A stretch of DNA of 43,129 nt from Actinomycetota bacterium (GCA_009699605.1 WLNW01000009.1:1-43129); one strand, 5' to 3'; positions 16,539 through 24,419 are shown, counted from the stretch's first letter. The notes: a model not told the origin generated them from the sequence alone. Made by a program: numbers and translations.

Positions 16539-17769
16539 TCTGGCCTTCGCCGTAGCCGGGCATGATCTCGTTGTAACCCGAGTACGGCCCGATGAGGTCG
16601 AAGGCGCGTGCGTTGTAGTGCTGCAAGTAGATGGTGCGTCGCGCGTTGTGCCCGGTCGGTCCAGGGCCCGAATGGAGCCCGCAGCCGAAGTGCACGGTGG
16701 CATCGCCGGGTTCGGTGACGAGGGGGATGATCGGCAGCTGTCGCTGGCGCTCCTCGTCGGGGAACGGGTGGAACGCCTTCCCCCACGAACCGGCCATCAT
16801 GTGCAGTTGTGAGCTGTCGCGGTTGGCGGCGTCGAGTTGGATGCCCACGAGCACGCAGGGGCACGTGATGTGGCAACCACCCATGCCGCAGTCGTTGTGG
16901 AAGGGCAGGTTCGCGTAACCGGTGACCTTGGTGCCCGGCGAGTACTCCTTCAGCACCGCGAGGATGCCTTCGATGCGGTCGGGTACGGGTACGACCTCCT
17001 CGAGGCTGAGGGCGACCAGGCTGCGCACCCGGGGGAGCTCGTACAGCGAGGCCAGCAGCGGCGACCGGTCGCTCAGGTAGGTGAGCCGGTACGGGTACTT
17101 GGTCCCATCGGGATCCTCGGCCCACCACGACGTGAGCTCTCCCTCGATTGCCTCGTCGCGGATTCGGTCGATCTCGGCGCGGAGATCGGTGATCAGGCTG
17201 CTGTCGAACGCCTTGCGAACCACCAGGTACCCGGTGCTACGCAAGAAGTGCGTCATGTCAGCCGGGTCGTCATCGACCGCGAACGAGCGCTCGAGATCGA
17301 GCGGCCGACCATGGCGGTCGACGAACTCGATGGTCTCAGGTCGGTAGATCTCGCGTCCCGAGTACAGGAGCCGTACGGCCGGATCCCAGGCGTCCCAGGT
17401 GTCGAGGCTGCCCTTTGAGAACGTGACCGCATTCGAGTACAGCAACCCGATGCGGGTGCGCATCTCGTAGAGGTAGTCGATCCACGCGTCGTCGTCGACG
17501 ATGTGCACGACGGTCTCCGCGTCGGCGACCACACCACGCTCGACGACGATGCGGCCGTCGCGCACGAGATAGCTGTACGCGCGGTCTCCGGGTAGCACGA
17601 TCGCGAGCGGGGGTGCGTCGGCGACGTCCCAGATCGCTGCGTCGCTGCGGCCCTCGCGCAGCCTCCGCGGCAACTCCTCACGATGGAACTCGTCGAAGTC
17701 GACCGCCGGATAACCCGCGATGCGGTACATGCCTGACAACACGACGTCCTTGCCGACCTGCAATGTCAT
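16507..17769 (-). CDS. Phytanoyl-CoA dioxygenase family protein with N-terminal SCP2-like domain
   Basis: A 420-residue Fe(II)/2-oxoglutarate oxygenase. The iron site is His-x-Asp in LPFHNDCGMGGCH, with the distal histidine in HFGCGLHSGPG and the 2-oxoglutarate arginine probably in NARRTIYLQHY. Residues 30-135, including RAYSYLVRDGRIVVERGVV and RTRIGLLYSNAVTFSKG, read like a sterol-carrier (SCP2) domain that may present a lipid. It probably hydroxylates an acyl-CoA or isoprenoid chain. ATG 17769 follows six G at 5 bases spacing; upstream residues look non-coding. Its end overlaps the convergent kinase-like gene by 32 bases. Confidence 0.85.
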   Translation of the reverse strand: MTLQVGKDVVLSGMYRIAGYPAVDFDEFHREELPRRLREGRSDAAIWDVADAPPLAIVLPGDRAYSYLVRDGRIVVERGVVADAETVVHIVDDDAWIDYLYEMRTRIGLLYSNAVTFSKGSLDTWDAWDPAVRLLYSGREIYRPETIEFVDRHGRPLDLERSFAVDDDPADMTHFLRSTGYLVVRKAFDSSLITDLRAEIDRIRDEAIEGELTSWWAEDPDGTKYPYRLTYLSDRSPLLASLYELPRVRSLVALSLEEVVPVPDRIEGILAVLKEYSPGTKVTGYANLPFHNDCGMGGCHITCPCVLVGIQLDAANRDSSQLHMMAGSWGKAFHPFPDEERQRQLPIIPLVTEPGDATVHFGCGLHSGPGPTGHNARRTIYLQHYNARAFDLIGPYSGYNEIMPGYGEGQIKSVEEIQAG

Positions 17770-17828
17770 CGTGACCCCCCGGTTTCGATGCCGGTGGCCA
17801 TCCTCGCGCACGGGCGCGCCGGCGTGTG

Positions 17829-18008
17829 CTACTTGGCGCGCTTGCCGATGAGGGAATCGCTACAGGTGGGGCACAGCCACCACTCGTACTCGGCCGTGAA
17901 CAGCAGGGTGTCGTCGACCGGAAACGTCGCCCGGCAACGGCTGCACTGGCGCGTGAGAGGCGCGGGTGCATCGGCGTGGGCGCCGACCTCATCGTGGTTG
18001 GACGCCAT
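17829..18008 (-). CDS. Small zinc-ribbon microprotein (59 aa)
   Basis: A 59-residue protein with two CxxC knuckles, CSRC (Cys22, Cys25) and CPTC (Cys46, Cys49), 20 residues apart. This is the layout of a zinc ribbon. Between them lies FTAEYEWWLCPTC and the end is the basic stretch LIGKRAK. The ATG at 18008 is preceded by GGAG at 8 bases, and TAGTCT (18059 to 18054 on the minus strand) is a plausible -10. I do not recognise the family. Isolated zinc ribbons of this size can bind nucleic acid or RNA polymerase, but no function should be assigned. It precedes the dioxygenase gene by 59 bases on the same strand. Confidence 0.7.
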   Translation of the reverse strand: MASNHDEVGAHADAPAPLTRQCSRCRATFPVDDTLLFTAEYEWWLCPTCSDSLIGKRAK

Positions 18009-18059
18009 GGGTGGACTCCGATCGGCGACGCTCGGAGGCCGCCGTGTGGGGTCAGACTA

Positions 18060-18298
18060 CGGGCCGGCGCACCAGTCCCGCCGCGTGACGCACGGTTCTC
18101 GTTCCGACACGGCACACTGGTCATCTTGAGTTGTTTTCGGTCCGCTGCTGGGACCAAGCCAACCCGAGGGAACGGACCCACCCATGTCGATCGCGAGCAC
18201 CGAACGAGCGGCCATTCGCCGCGGCGTCCTGCGTGCGGAGCGACGACGCCCGCGTTTCGGGCCCATGGGCATGACGCAGCAAACGGCGCGGGCTGCCG
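18060..18298. other. Intergenic stretch, no gene seen
   Basis: About 250 bases between the divergent 59-residue and 42-residue microprotein genes. The open frames here change codon character along their length, and one runs antisense to or through the next gene. I see no tRNA-like fold, repeat or long stem. It holds the minus-strand -10 (18054-18059) at one end and the plus-strand -10 (18299-18304) at the other. Confidence 0.5.
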
Positions 18299-18310
18299 TA
18301 GTGTTCCACC
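18299..18310 (+). promoter_or_regulatory. Leaderless-type promoter -10 (TAGTGT)
   Basis: TAGTGT at 18299-18304 is 6 bases (TCCACC) upstream of the ATG of the 42-residue basic protein. The match to the pattern seen at larger genes supports that this small frame is expressed. Confidence 0.5.
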
Positions 18311-18439
18311 ATGGCTGCAAAAGAACGTCAGACGACCGAGGCGAAGAAGCCCGGGCGTACCCTCAAAGAGAAGCGTGCGGCGAAAGACGTCAAACAGGCC
18401 GCGCAGAAGCAGGCTCGCAAGGGTTGGGATTCCAAGTAG
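18311..18439 (+). CDS. Small basic Lys/Ala-rich protein (42 aa)
   Basis: A 42-residue, strongly basic protein: 11 Lys and 4 Arg against few acidic residues, with the core LKEKRAAKDVKQAAQKQARK and an end GWDSK. It should form one amphipathic helix and may bind nucleic acid or ribosomes; that is inference. The start has a TAGTGT hexamer 6 bases upstream and no ribosome-binding site. It lies 137 bases upstream of the cold-shock gene on the same strand, so the two might respond together. No family is recognised. Confidence 0.6.
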   Translation: MAAKERQTTEAKKPGRTLKEKRAAKDVKQAAQKQARKGWDSK

Positions 18440-18465
18440 CCTCGCGCTGCTGGCCGAAATCCAGA

Positions 18466-18576
18466 TATCTTGCCGAAAGGCAACCGAAGTCGCCGTGAGG
18501 CGCAAGATCGACTCGGCGTATGTGGTCATCCGGACCGCTGCCCGCCGAACGAAAGAAAAGAAGAGAGAAGAAGAGT
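18466..18576 (+). promoter_or_regulatory. Cold-shock gene leader with GNRA hairpin and polypurine tract
   Basis: TATCTT (18466-18471) is a -10 candidate. It overlaps a hairpin TTGCC-GAAA-GGCAA (18470-18483), which has a GNRA tetraloop. The leader then ends in 25 consecutive purines (18551-18575) just before the ATG. Cold-shock genes commonly have long structured leaders that change with temperature. The purine tract probably supplies the ribosome-binding site (AGAAGAAGAG). It differs sharply from the GC-rich surroundings. Confidence 0.4.
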
Positions 18577-18780
18577 ATGGCAATTACAGGAACGGTGAAG
18601 TTCTTCAACTCCGAGAAGGGCTACGGCTTCATCTCTCGGGAACAGGGTGATGACGTTTTCGTTCATTACTCCAACATCCAGGGTGATGGCTACAAGTCGC
18701 TTGACGAGGGCCAACGCGTCGAGTTCGACGTCGCTCCGGGTCGCAAGGGCGAAGAGGCACAGAACGTTCGCGCGATCTGA
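18577..18780 (+). CDS. csp: Cold-shock protein, CspA family
   Basis: A 67-residue single cold-shock domain that binds single-stranded RNA and DNA. Both RNA-binding motifs are intact: RNP1 as KGYGFIS and RNP2 as DVFVHYS. The first residues [16 protein letters not shown] are the standard family start, and the end [15 protein letters not shown] is typical. It likely acts as an RNA chaperone. A clear hairpin terminator follows 22 bases after the stop, so this is probably a monocistronic message with its own long leader. Confidence 0.97.
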   Translation: MAITGTVKFFNSEKGYGFISREQGDDVFVHYSNIQGDGYKSLDEGQRVEFDVAPGRKGEEAQNVRAI

Positions 18781-18802
18781 AAGTCTCGATCTCGTTCGCG
18801 GA

Positions 18803-18835
18803 GCCGTCGGCAGTGCCGGCGGCTTCGTCGTTTTT
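18803..18835 (+). terminator. Intrinsic terminator of the cold-shock gene
   Basis: A 9-base-pair stem, GCCGTCGGC with GCCGGCGGC, closes on a 3-base loop (AGT) with one G-U pair. It is followed by TTCGTCG and five T (18831-18835). This is the only canonical hairpin-plus-T-run I found in the window. Confidence 0.85.
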
Positions 18836-19037
18836 GGGGGTATTCCGTGCGCCGGCCGGTCACGGCCCGATGTAGTCCCTGGAGCTCGGCCGCACGCCCG
18901 CCGCTCGAGACCAATGTCGGGTGGTTGGTAGTGGCCCACGCAGTGGTGGGGACCCGTGCGCACCTACATCATCGGTGCGATGGTGCTCGATTTCGACGGC
19001 CCGACCAAGGTGTCGCTTCGCGTGCTCGTCGAGCGGA

Positions 19038-19949
19038 TCATCCGAAGCTCAGCTCGCGACCGGTCAGCTCGGCTGACCTGGCCCAAAGAGCCTGCGCATC
19101 TTCGGTCCGGCGCGCTCGTGCGCTGGGAGTCTCGAGCACCGGTCGGCCGCGCACGAGGTGACGCGGCCCGTAGAACTGACCGCCTTGCGCGGTGGGGTCT
19201 GTCGCGGCGCGAAGCAGAGGGAGCGCGCCGACCGGAACCGGCTGGGTGAGGACCGGGCTGAGAGCCAGCAACTTGTTCGTGAGCCCGCTGCCCTCGGCAC
19301 CCAGTTCGGTGTGGCACATGCCGGGGTGCGCGCCGAGCGCGATGGTCGATGCGTCGGCGAGCCGAAGGCGACGATCGAGTTCGGCGGTGAACAACAAGTT
19401 GGCCAGCTTGCTCTGGAAGTACGCCGGCCAACGGTGATAGCGGCGTGTGTCGAACATCAGGTCATCGAGGTGTAGCCGGCCGCTGCGATGAGCGAGGCTG
19501 GACATCGTGACGATGCGCGATCCCGGCGTGGCGAGCAGCAGCGGGAAGAGGTCGGCGGTGAGCGCGAAGTGGCCCAGATGGTTGACCCCGAACTGCATCT
19601 CGAAGCCGTCGATGGTCTGTGATCGGTCAAGGGCCATGAGACCGGCGTTGTTGACGAGCAGATCGAGCTGTGGCTCGGAATCGCGCACGTTCCGCGCCGC
19701 CGACCGGATCGACGCAAGCGCGGCCAGATCGAGGGGAACGAAACGCAGATCGGCGGCCGGGAACTGCGACCGGATCGAGGCGATCGCCCCTTCGGCTTTG
19801 TCGGGATTTCGGCACCCGAGCAGCACGCGAGCACCATGCTCGGCGAGCACCTTCGTGATCTCGTAACCGAGGCCGGCATTACCGCCCGTGACGAGCGCGA
19901 CGCGTCCGGAGAGGTCGGGTATGTCCGCCGAGCTCCAATGATCGGTCAT
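19038..19949 (-). CDS. SDR family oxidoreductase (retinol dehydrogenase-like)
   Basis: A 303-residue short-chain dehydrogenase. The cofactor loop is TGGNAGLG, the NNAG motif is in LVNNAGLMAL, the catalytic serine lies in VTMSSLAHRSG and the Tyr-Lys pair in YFQSK. The shape is that of the retinol-dehydrogenase / WWOX-like branch, with a long linker before the active-site tyrosine. It probably oxidises or reduces a hydroxyl or ketone with NAD(P). ATG 19949 has CTGGAG about 12 bases upstream and a TAACGT -10 (19981 to 19976); frames upstream of it run into the divergent gene. Only 67 bases separate its start from the divergent LLM gene. Confidence 0.9.
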   Translation of the reverse strand: MTDHWSSADIPDLSGRVALVTGGNAGLGYEITKVLAEHGARVLLGCRNPDKAEGAIASIRSQFPAADLRFVPLDLAALASIRSAARNVRDSEPQLDLLVNNAGLMALDRSQTIDGFEMQFGVNHLGHFALTADLFPLLLATPGSRIVTMSSLAHRSGRLHLDDLMFDTRRYHRWPAYFQSKLANLLFTAELDRRLRLADASTIALGAHPGMCHTELGAEGSGLTNKLLALSPVLTQPVPVGALPLLRAATDPTAQGGQFYGPRHLVRGRPVLETPSARARRTEDAQALWARSAELTGRELSFG

Positions 19950-20016
19950 CGTGTCGCACGCTCCAGGTTGGACCGACGTTACTGCGACGTGGGCGGCGCG
20001 AGGTAGGGTCCGCGCC
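19950..20016. promoter_or_regulatory. Compact divergent promoter region
   Basis: The 67 bases between the SDR (minus) and LLM (plus) starts hold TAACGT for the SDR (19981 to 19976) and TAGGGT for the LLM gene (20004-20009, 7 bases before GTG 20017). The two -10 elements face away from each other with 22 bases between, so their -35 regions must overlap the opposite promoter. Confidence 0.5.
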
Positions 20017-21057
20017 GTGCGCTTCTCGCTCAGTGTCCTGCCGTTCGTCGACCAGTCCGATCGCCAGCCGTATCGCCGCACGTTCGAGCTTTGTCGGATG
20101 GCCGAGTCGCTCGGATACGACACCGTGATGGTCGGGCACCATCACTTCCTCGACGGACAGATCAGCGATCCGTTCACGTTGCTCGCGGGCATCGCCGCAC
20201 AGACCGAGACGCTGCGCGTAGCGACAGCGATCTTCCTGCTGCCGCTGCATCATCCGTTGCAGGTGGCCGAGCGCGTGGCCACGCTCGATCAGTTGTCCGG
20301 TGGTCGCGTCTCGCTGGGTGTGGGCAGCGGCTGGAACCCGCTCGAGTATGAGGCGTTCGGCAGTTCACTGCGCGAGCGCGGCGCGCGCATGGACGAGTCG
20401 CTCGGCTTGTTGCGGCGACTGTGGACCGAGCGTGATGTCGAAGGCACCGGCCGGTTCTGGCGGTTCCCTCCGCTCACCATCTCGCCGCGACCGGTGCAGC
20501 GACCGCACCCCCCGTTGTGGGTTGCCGGCAACGCGCCGGCCGCGATCGAGCGCGCCGCGCGGCTCGGTACGCACTGGCTGTGCGACCCCGTGCAGACCCT
20601 CGACAGTATGATCTTGCTGAAGCAGCGTTACGAGGAGGCATGCCGCGACCGAGCGGTCGAACCGTCGTGGGTGTTGCGCCGATACGTGTGGCTCGGGCGT
20701 GACCGTTCGACGATGGAGCGCGACTTCCTGCCGGGCTTCGTGAACACGCAGCTGGCGTACTGGCGCGTGTCCACCGAGGGCGATGCCGAGCGGCGCCTGT
20801 TCGCGCGCATCGATGCCGGCGAGGACGTTGCGCCGGCCGAGGTGGCCCGCGGTCGCTTCTTCGGTGGCGCTGCGGGAGATGTCATCGCCGGCATCGAGGA
20901 ATGCCGCGAGGCCACCGGTTGCGCACACATCAGCGTGGGGTTCGGCGGTGGGCTGAGCGGCCGCCCCGAGGCTGCCGGATCGCGCGAGGTCTACGACGAG
21001 ACGTGGGCCATGGTCGAGCGTTTCGGCCGCGAAGTCATCCCGGCATTTCACGACTGA
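20017..21057 (+). CDS. LLM-class flavin/F420-dependent oxidoreductase
   Basis: A 346-residue luciferase-like monooxygenase-superfamily protein with a TIM-barrel pattern: FELCRMAESLGYDTVMVGHH, LRVATAIFLLPLHHPLQVAE, LDQLSGGRVSLGVGSGWNP and ISPRPVQRPHPPLWVAG. The motif GGRVSLGVGSG is typical for the cofactor phosphate-binding loop. It uses either FMN with oxygen or F420; the sequence does not decide. GTG 20017 was chosen because a TAGGGT stands 7 bases before it and the product begins VRFSLSVLPF. The frame extends another 22 codons upstream into the divergent promoter. Confidence 0.88.
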   Translation: MRFSLSVLPFVDQSDRQPYRRTFELCRMAESLGYDTVMVGHHHFLDGQISDPFTLLAGIAAQTETLRVATAIFLLPLHHPLQVAERVATLDQLSGGRVSLGVGSGWNPLEYEAFGSSLRERGARMDESLGLLRRLWTERDVEGTGRFWRFPPLTISPRPVQRPHPPLWVAGNAPAAIERAARLGTHWLCDPVQTLDSMILLKQRYEEACRDRAVEPSWVLRRYVWLGRDRSTMERDFLPGFVNTQLAYWRVSTEGDAERRLFARIDAGEDVAPAEVARGRFFGGAAGDVIAGIEECREATGCAHISVGFGGGLSGRPEAAGSREVYDETWAMVERFGREVIPAFHD

Positions 21058-21078
21058 GCACGGACTGATCGCTCATGA

Positions 21079-23088
21079 TCAGGTGCCCCCGGTTGCGGAC
21101 GTGAGTGTGACCGGTATGCCCGACTGCGTGATCATGCCGGTGAGCGGATCAACCGCATCCGGGTTGGCTGACGTGAGCCGGCTCACGTTCTGTCCACTGA
21201 GCCCATGCGGTACCGAGATCGCACCGGGCACGATGTCGTCGGTGATGCGCAGCACGGCCGTGAGGCTGCCGTGGCGCGCCGTGATGGTGACGCGTTGTCC
21301 GTCGACGAGTCCGGTGGCGTCCTGCGGGTTGCACCACAGAGCGGAGTCCTCGCCGCCCCGTGCGACGTCGCGCATGGCCGAGTTCATGCGACGCGGGGCT
21401 CGGCGCGGGATCGCGACCAACGGCGCCGAATCGCGCGTGCGCAGCTCCTCGAGCTGCTCGACGAGGACGCGCGGTGCGATACGCCACCGACCCTCGGGCA
21501 GTACGCGGTCGTGGACCCAACCGCGTACTCGCGGCGGGTCGCTGATGACGACGTCAGCATGGGCGAGCCCGGGTATCCGCTCGATGCACTTGGCCATGCG
21601 CTCGGCCGGATCGACACGAGCGTTGAGCCCGAGGCGATCACTGACATCGCCAAGCACCTCGACCAAGCTGCGTCGCGACGCGCCGGGCGGAACCACGGCT
21701 TCGGTGCGCTGCGCGGTGATGACCGGCGAGAACCGATCGGTGAACCAGTTCACGTCATCGCGTTCGAGCTGCCCGGCGACGGCGAGGACGTGGGTGGCCA
21801 TGGCGACGGTGTCGGCCTCGACGACATCGGCCACGGCGAGCACGTCGAGTTGGGAGAAGGCGCGTTCGAGGCGACCGGTGTCAGGGAGGGAGGTAAGGGG
21901 GTCACCGCCGATCACCAGCAATGCACGCACGTTGCCGGCCTCGATCTCGTCCGCCAGCACTGCGCACGGCCGTTCGCCGAAGCGCGAGACGAGCTCGGGC
22001 CGGCTCGGCGCGCCGTCGACGGATCGGCCCTCGGGCGGTGCCGCCGAAACGCCCGTCCGGTCGAGGCGCACGAACGAACCGGGGTTGAACCACGCGCCGC
22101 GCTCGTGCTCGAACGATCCCGTGATGATCTGGATGGCCCAGGCAAGCCACTCGGTAACGTTCGCCGACGCGGCCATGGTGGTACCCGTGCCGGTCACGAT
22201 GGTGACGCGTCGTTCGGCGCGGATCGCATCGACGAGAACATCGATATCGGCGCCCGCCAACCCGGTGCGTTCCTCTGCCAGGTCGCGTGTCCATGGTGCA
22301 ACCGCGAGCCGGAGGGCGTCGACGCCATCGACGTGGCGCGCGATGTAGTCGGCATCGGCGCCCTCGTCGAGCAACGCCCGCACCACGTAGGCCAGCAACG
22401 CAGCATCCGAGCCGGGGCGCACGGCGAGATGATGGGTGGCCAACCGCGAGGTCTCGGTGCGCCTTGGGTCGATCACCCAGAGACCGGTGCGTTCGGCGAC
22501 GCGCCGCAGTGCCTCGATCGGATCGACGAGCGCACCCGCGTGACCGTGTGACACCACCGGGTTCGTCCCGATGAGCACGGTCAGGCCCGCGTTGTCGACA
22601 TCGAGCGCGGGGAGCAGGCCCCCGAAGCCGCCGACCAACTCGGCCACGGTGAGTCGAGCGATGGCATCGACGGTGACGGCCGAGTAACGGCTTCGTGAAC
22701 CGAGCGCGCGCACGATGGCTTCGGCTTGCATCCGCCCGAACGCGTCCATCCAGGACCAGGTTCCGAAGTACACCGCCACGGCATCGGGGCCCGATTCCCG
22801 CACGATGCGCGCGAGCTGCGTGGCAAGGTCGTCGAGGGTTTCGTCCCACGAGGCCGGGACCCCGTGAAGCCTCGGCTCGTCGAGGCGACGCGGGTGATGG
22901 TGGAAGGATCCGAGCGCGCGGCCCTTCGCACAGCTGTAGCCACGGCTGACCGGATGTGACTGGTCGCCACGCACGCGCACCACGGAATCGCCTTCGGTGC
23001 TGACCACGAGTCCGCACAGCACCGGGCAGATACGACAGAACGTGGGGTGGTCGATGGCGGCAACATCGGGGATCGCACGGTCACTCAC
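21079..23088 (-). CDS. Molybdopterin-dependent oxidoreductase (formate dehydrogenase alpha-like)
   Basis: A 669-residue DMSO-reductase-family enzyme with an N-terminal [4Fe-4S] site, Cys18, Cys21, Cys25 and Cys53 (FCRICPVLCG and CAKG). The bis-MGD-binding domains follow, with VLIGTNPVVSHGH, VIDPRRTETSRLATHHLAVRPGSDAALL and a C-terminal MopB domain ending near HGLSGQNVSRLTS. Around residue 140, where formate dehydrogenases carry Sec or Cys, it reads SAVTVDAIAR; no Cys is present, so Asp141 or another residue may bind molybdenum. No twin-arginine signal is seen, so it is cytoplasmic. GTG 23088 follows GGGAG at good spacing. No partner subunit is adjacent. Confidence 0.88.
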   Translation of the reverse strand: MSDRAIPDVAAIDHPTFCRICPVLCGLVVSTEGDSVVRVRGDQSHPVSRGYSCAKGRALGSFHHHPRRLDEPRLHGVPASWDETLDDLATQLARIVRESGPDAVAVYFGTWSWMDAFGRMQAEAIVRALGSRSRYSAVTVDAIARLTVAELVGGFGGLLPALDVDNAGLTVLIGTNPVVSHGHAGALVDPIEALRRVAERTGLWVIDPRRTETSRLATHHLAVRPGSDAALLAYVVRALLDEGADADYIARHVDGVDALRLAVAPWTRDLAEERTGLAGADIDVLVDAIRAERRVTIVTGTGTTMAASANVTEWLAWAIQIITGSFEHERGAWFNPGSFVRLDRTGVSAAPPEGRSVDGAPSRPELVSRFGERPCAVLADEIEAGNVRALLVIGGDPLTSLPDTGRLERAFSQLDVLAVADVVEADTVAMATHVLAVAGQLERDDVNWFTDRFSPVITAQRTEAVVPPGASRRSLVEVLGDVSDRLGLNARVDPAERMAKCIERIPGLAHADVVISDPPRVRGWVHDRVLPEGRWRIAPRVLVEQLEELRTRDSAPLVAIPRRAPRRMNSAMRDVARGGEDSALWCNPQDATGLVDGQRVTITARHGSLTAVLRITDDIVPGAISVPHGLSGQNVSRLTSANPDAVDPLTGMITQSGIPVTLTSATGGT

Positions 23089-23155
23089 GGTTCACTCCCG
23101 GTGCTCTGCGCCGAACCTACGGGTCGCCCCCGCCACGGTACTGGTGACCCGCCGG

Positions 23156-23168
23156 TAGAGTTAGGGGC
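23156..23168 (+). promoter_or_regulatory. Leaderless-type promoter -10 (TAGAGT)
   Basis: TAGAGT at 23156-23161 followed by 7 bases (TAGGGGC) and the GTG of the 49-residue zinc-ribbon gene. It lies in the 80-base gap to the divergent molybdenum-enzyme gene. Confidence 0.5.
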
Positions 23169-23318
23169 GTGAGACAGCGTGGGAACTGCCCGGAGTGCCA
23201 TCTTCGCGATGCAACGCACACGGTCGCGGAGCCCGATCGGCCGCCGGCCGACCTGTGCGATCACTGTGCGTCGGCCTACGACCCACGGTTCGTGATCCGC
23301 TTCGCGCCTCGCCCCTGA
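23169..23318 (+). CDS. Small zinc-ribbon microprotein (49 aa)
   Basis: A 49-residue protein with two CxxC knuckles, CPEC (Cys7, Cys10) and CDHC (Cys30, Cys33), 19 residues apart. The rest is short and charged, ending AYDPRFVIRFAPRP. The layout is a zinc ribbon similar in plan, though not in sequence, to the 59-residue protein at 17829-18008. A clean TAGAGT lies 7 bases before the GTG, which supports a real gene. It stands between the molybdenum enzyme (divergent) and an MDR gene 123 bases downstream. Family and function are not recognised. Confidence 0.65.
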   Translation: MRQRGNCPECHLRDATHTVAEPDRPPADLCDHCASAYDPRFVIRFAPRP

Positions 23319-23427
23319 GCGGCCGAGCCACGGCGAGCGCTTCGTTGGACGTCGGTCCGGTGAGGACGTTGCGAGGTCAAGGTGCTTGCCGTCACGCTCA
23401 TATCGCTCGTCGGCTGAGCAGAGACGG

Positions 23428-23441
23428 TAGGGTCCGGCCTC
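23428..23441 (+). promoter_or_regulatory. Leaderless-type promoter -10 (TAGGGT)
   Basis: TAGGGT at 23428-23433, 8 bases before GTG 23442. The sequence TAGGGTCCG is shared with the LLM promoter at 20004. Confidence 0.5.
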
Positions 23442-24419
23442 GTGCGCGCCTGGCAGGTACATCGACATGGTCAACCCCTCGAAGCGCTCCGGCTGGTCGA
23501 GCTTGACGAACCGGAACCGGGCCCGGGCGAAGTGCGACTGAAGGTCCGGGCGGCCGCAATCGGCATGCCCGACGCGTTCATGTGCCAGGCGACGTACGCC
23601 TTGACCCCACCTTTGCCGTTCGTGCCGGGCCAGGAGGTGTGCGGGGTGATCGATGCGGTCGGCGCTGGCGTCGACTTGGCGATCGGCACCCGGATGATGG
23701 CGGTCACCAGCTTCACCGACGGGCGGGGCGGGTTCGCCGAATCCACGATCACCCGCGCTGCGACGGCGTACCGGGTGCCCGACGACATGAGCGACACCGA
23801 CGCCGCAGCCTTCCGGATCGGGTTCTCGACCGCATGGATCGGGCTCGTCCGTCGTGGCGCCCTCATGGCCGGTGAGTGGCTGCTCGTGCTCGGCGCGGCC
23901 GGCGGCTCGGGCGCGACGGCCGTGCAACTCGGTCGGGCGCTCGGCGCTCGGGTGATCGCTGTTGCGTCCGGTGCGGAAAAGCGCGAGTTCTGCCGGAAGA
24001 TGGGCGCCGAGGTGCTCATCGATCGAACGAGCGAGTCGGTACCGAAGGCCGTGTTGGAGGTCACTGGTGGTCACGGCGCCGACGTGATCTACGACCCGGT
24101 CGGTGGCGAACCGGCCGAGGCCTCCTTGCGATGCATCGCCGCGGGTGGTCGACTGCTCGCCGTCGGGTTCGCGAGCGGCCGTTGGGTTCAGGTGGACACC
24201 GCGCACGCGGTGCGCCGCAACTACTCGCTGGTCGGGGTCTACGCCGGCGGCTACACGCGAGAGCAGAGCGAGGCCGACCACGAGGCGTTGCTCGCGCTCG
24301 TCGCCGAGGGCCGCTTGGCGACGTTCGCCCACGAGGTGGCGTTCGACGATCTGCCAGCGGCCGTGGCCGCGGTAGGCGACGGTTCCGTGATCGGCAAGAC
24401 CGTCGTCGCATTCGCTTGA
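23442..24419 (+). CDS. NADPH:quinone oxidoreductase family MDR protein
   Basis: A 325-residue medium-chain dehydrogenase/reductase without the structural zinc cysteines. It starts VRAWQVHRHGQPLEALRLVELDEP, the usual opening of the group, and has the nucleotide loop VLGAAGGSGATAVQLG near residues 150-165, then FCRKMGAEVLIDRTSESVP and DVIYDPVGGEPAEASLRCIA. It should reduce an enone, quinone or enoyl-CoA with NADPH. It is followed after 51 bases by a SnoaL-like gene with its own promoter. It resembles the 345- and 383-residue MDR proteins of this window only at family level. Confidence 0.88.
   Translation: MRAWQVHRHGQPLEALRLVELDEPEPGPGEVRLKVRAAAIGMPDAFMCQATYALTPPLPFVPGQEVCGVIDAVGAGVDLAIGTRMMAVTSFTDGRGGFAESTITRAATAYRVPDDMSDTDAAAFRIGFSTAWIGLVRRGALMAGEWLLVLGAAGGSGATAVQLGRALGARVIAVASGAEKREFCRKMGAEVLIDRTSESVPKAVLEVTGGHGADVIYDPVGGEPAEASLRCIAAGGRLLAVGFASGRWVQVDTAHAVRRNYSLVGVYAGGYTREQSEADHEALLALVAEGRLATFAHEVAFDDLPAAVAAVGDGSVIGKTVVAFA

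Noticed and set aside
18184-18498. Plus-strand frame starting MSIASTERAAIRRGVLR
   Set aside because: It runs out of frame through the 42-residue protein and has no promoter-like hexamer or recognisable domain.
18956-19249. Plus-strand frame starting VRTYIIGAMVLDFDGP
   Set aside because: The first 25 residues look gene-like, but it then runs antisense through the SDR 3' end with shadow composition. It could be a gene relic; too weak to annotate.
21205-22551. Long plus-strand open frame opposite the molybdopterin gene
   Set aside because: The minus-strand gene has the Fe-S motif and full family order; this one is a GC-codon shadow.
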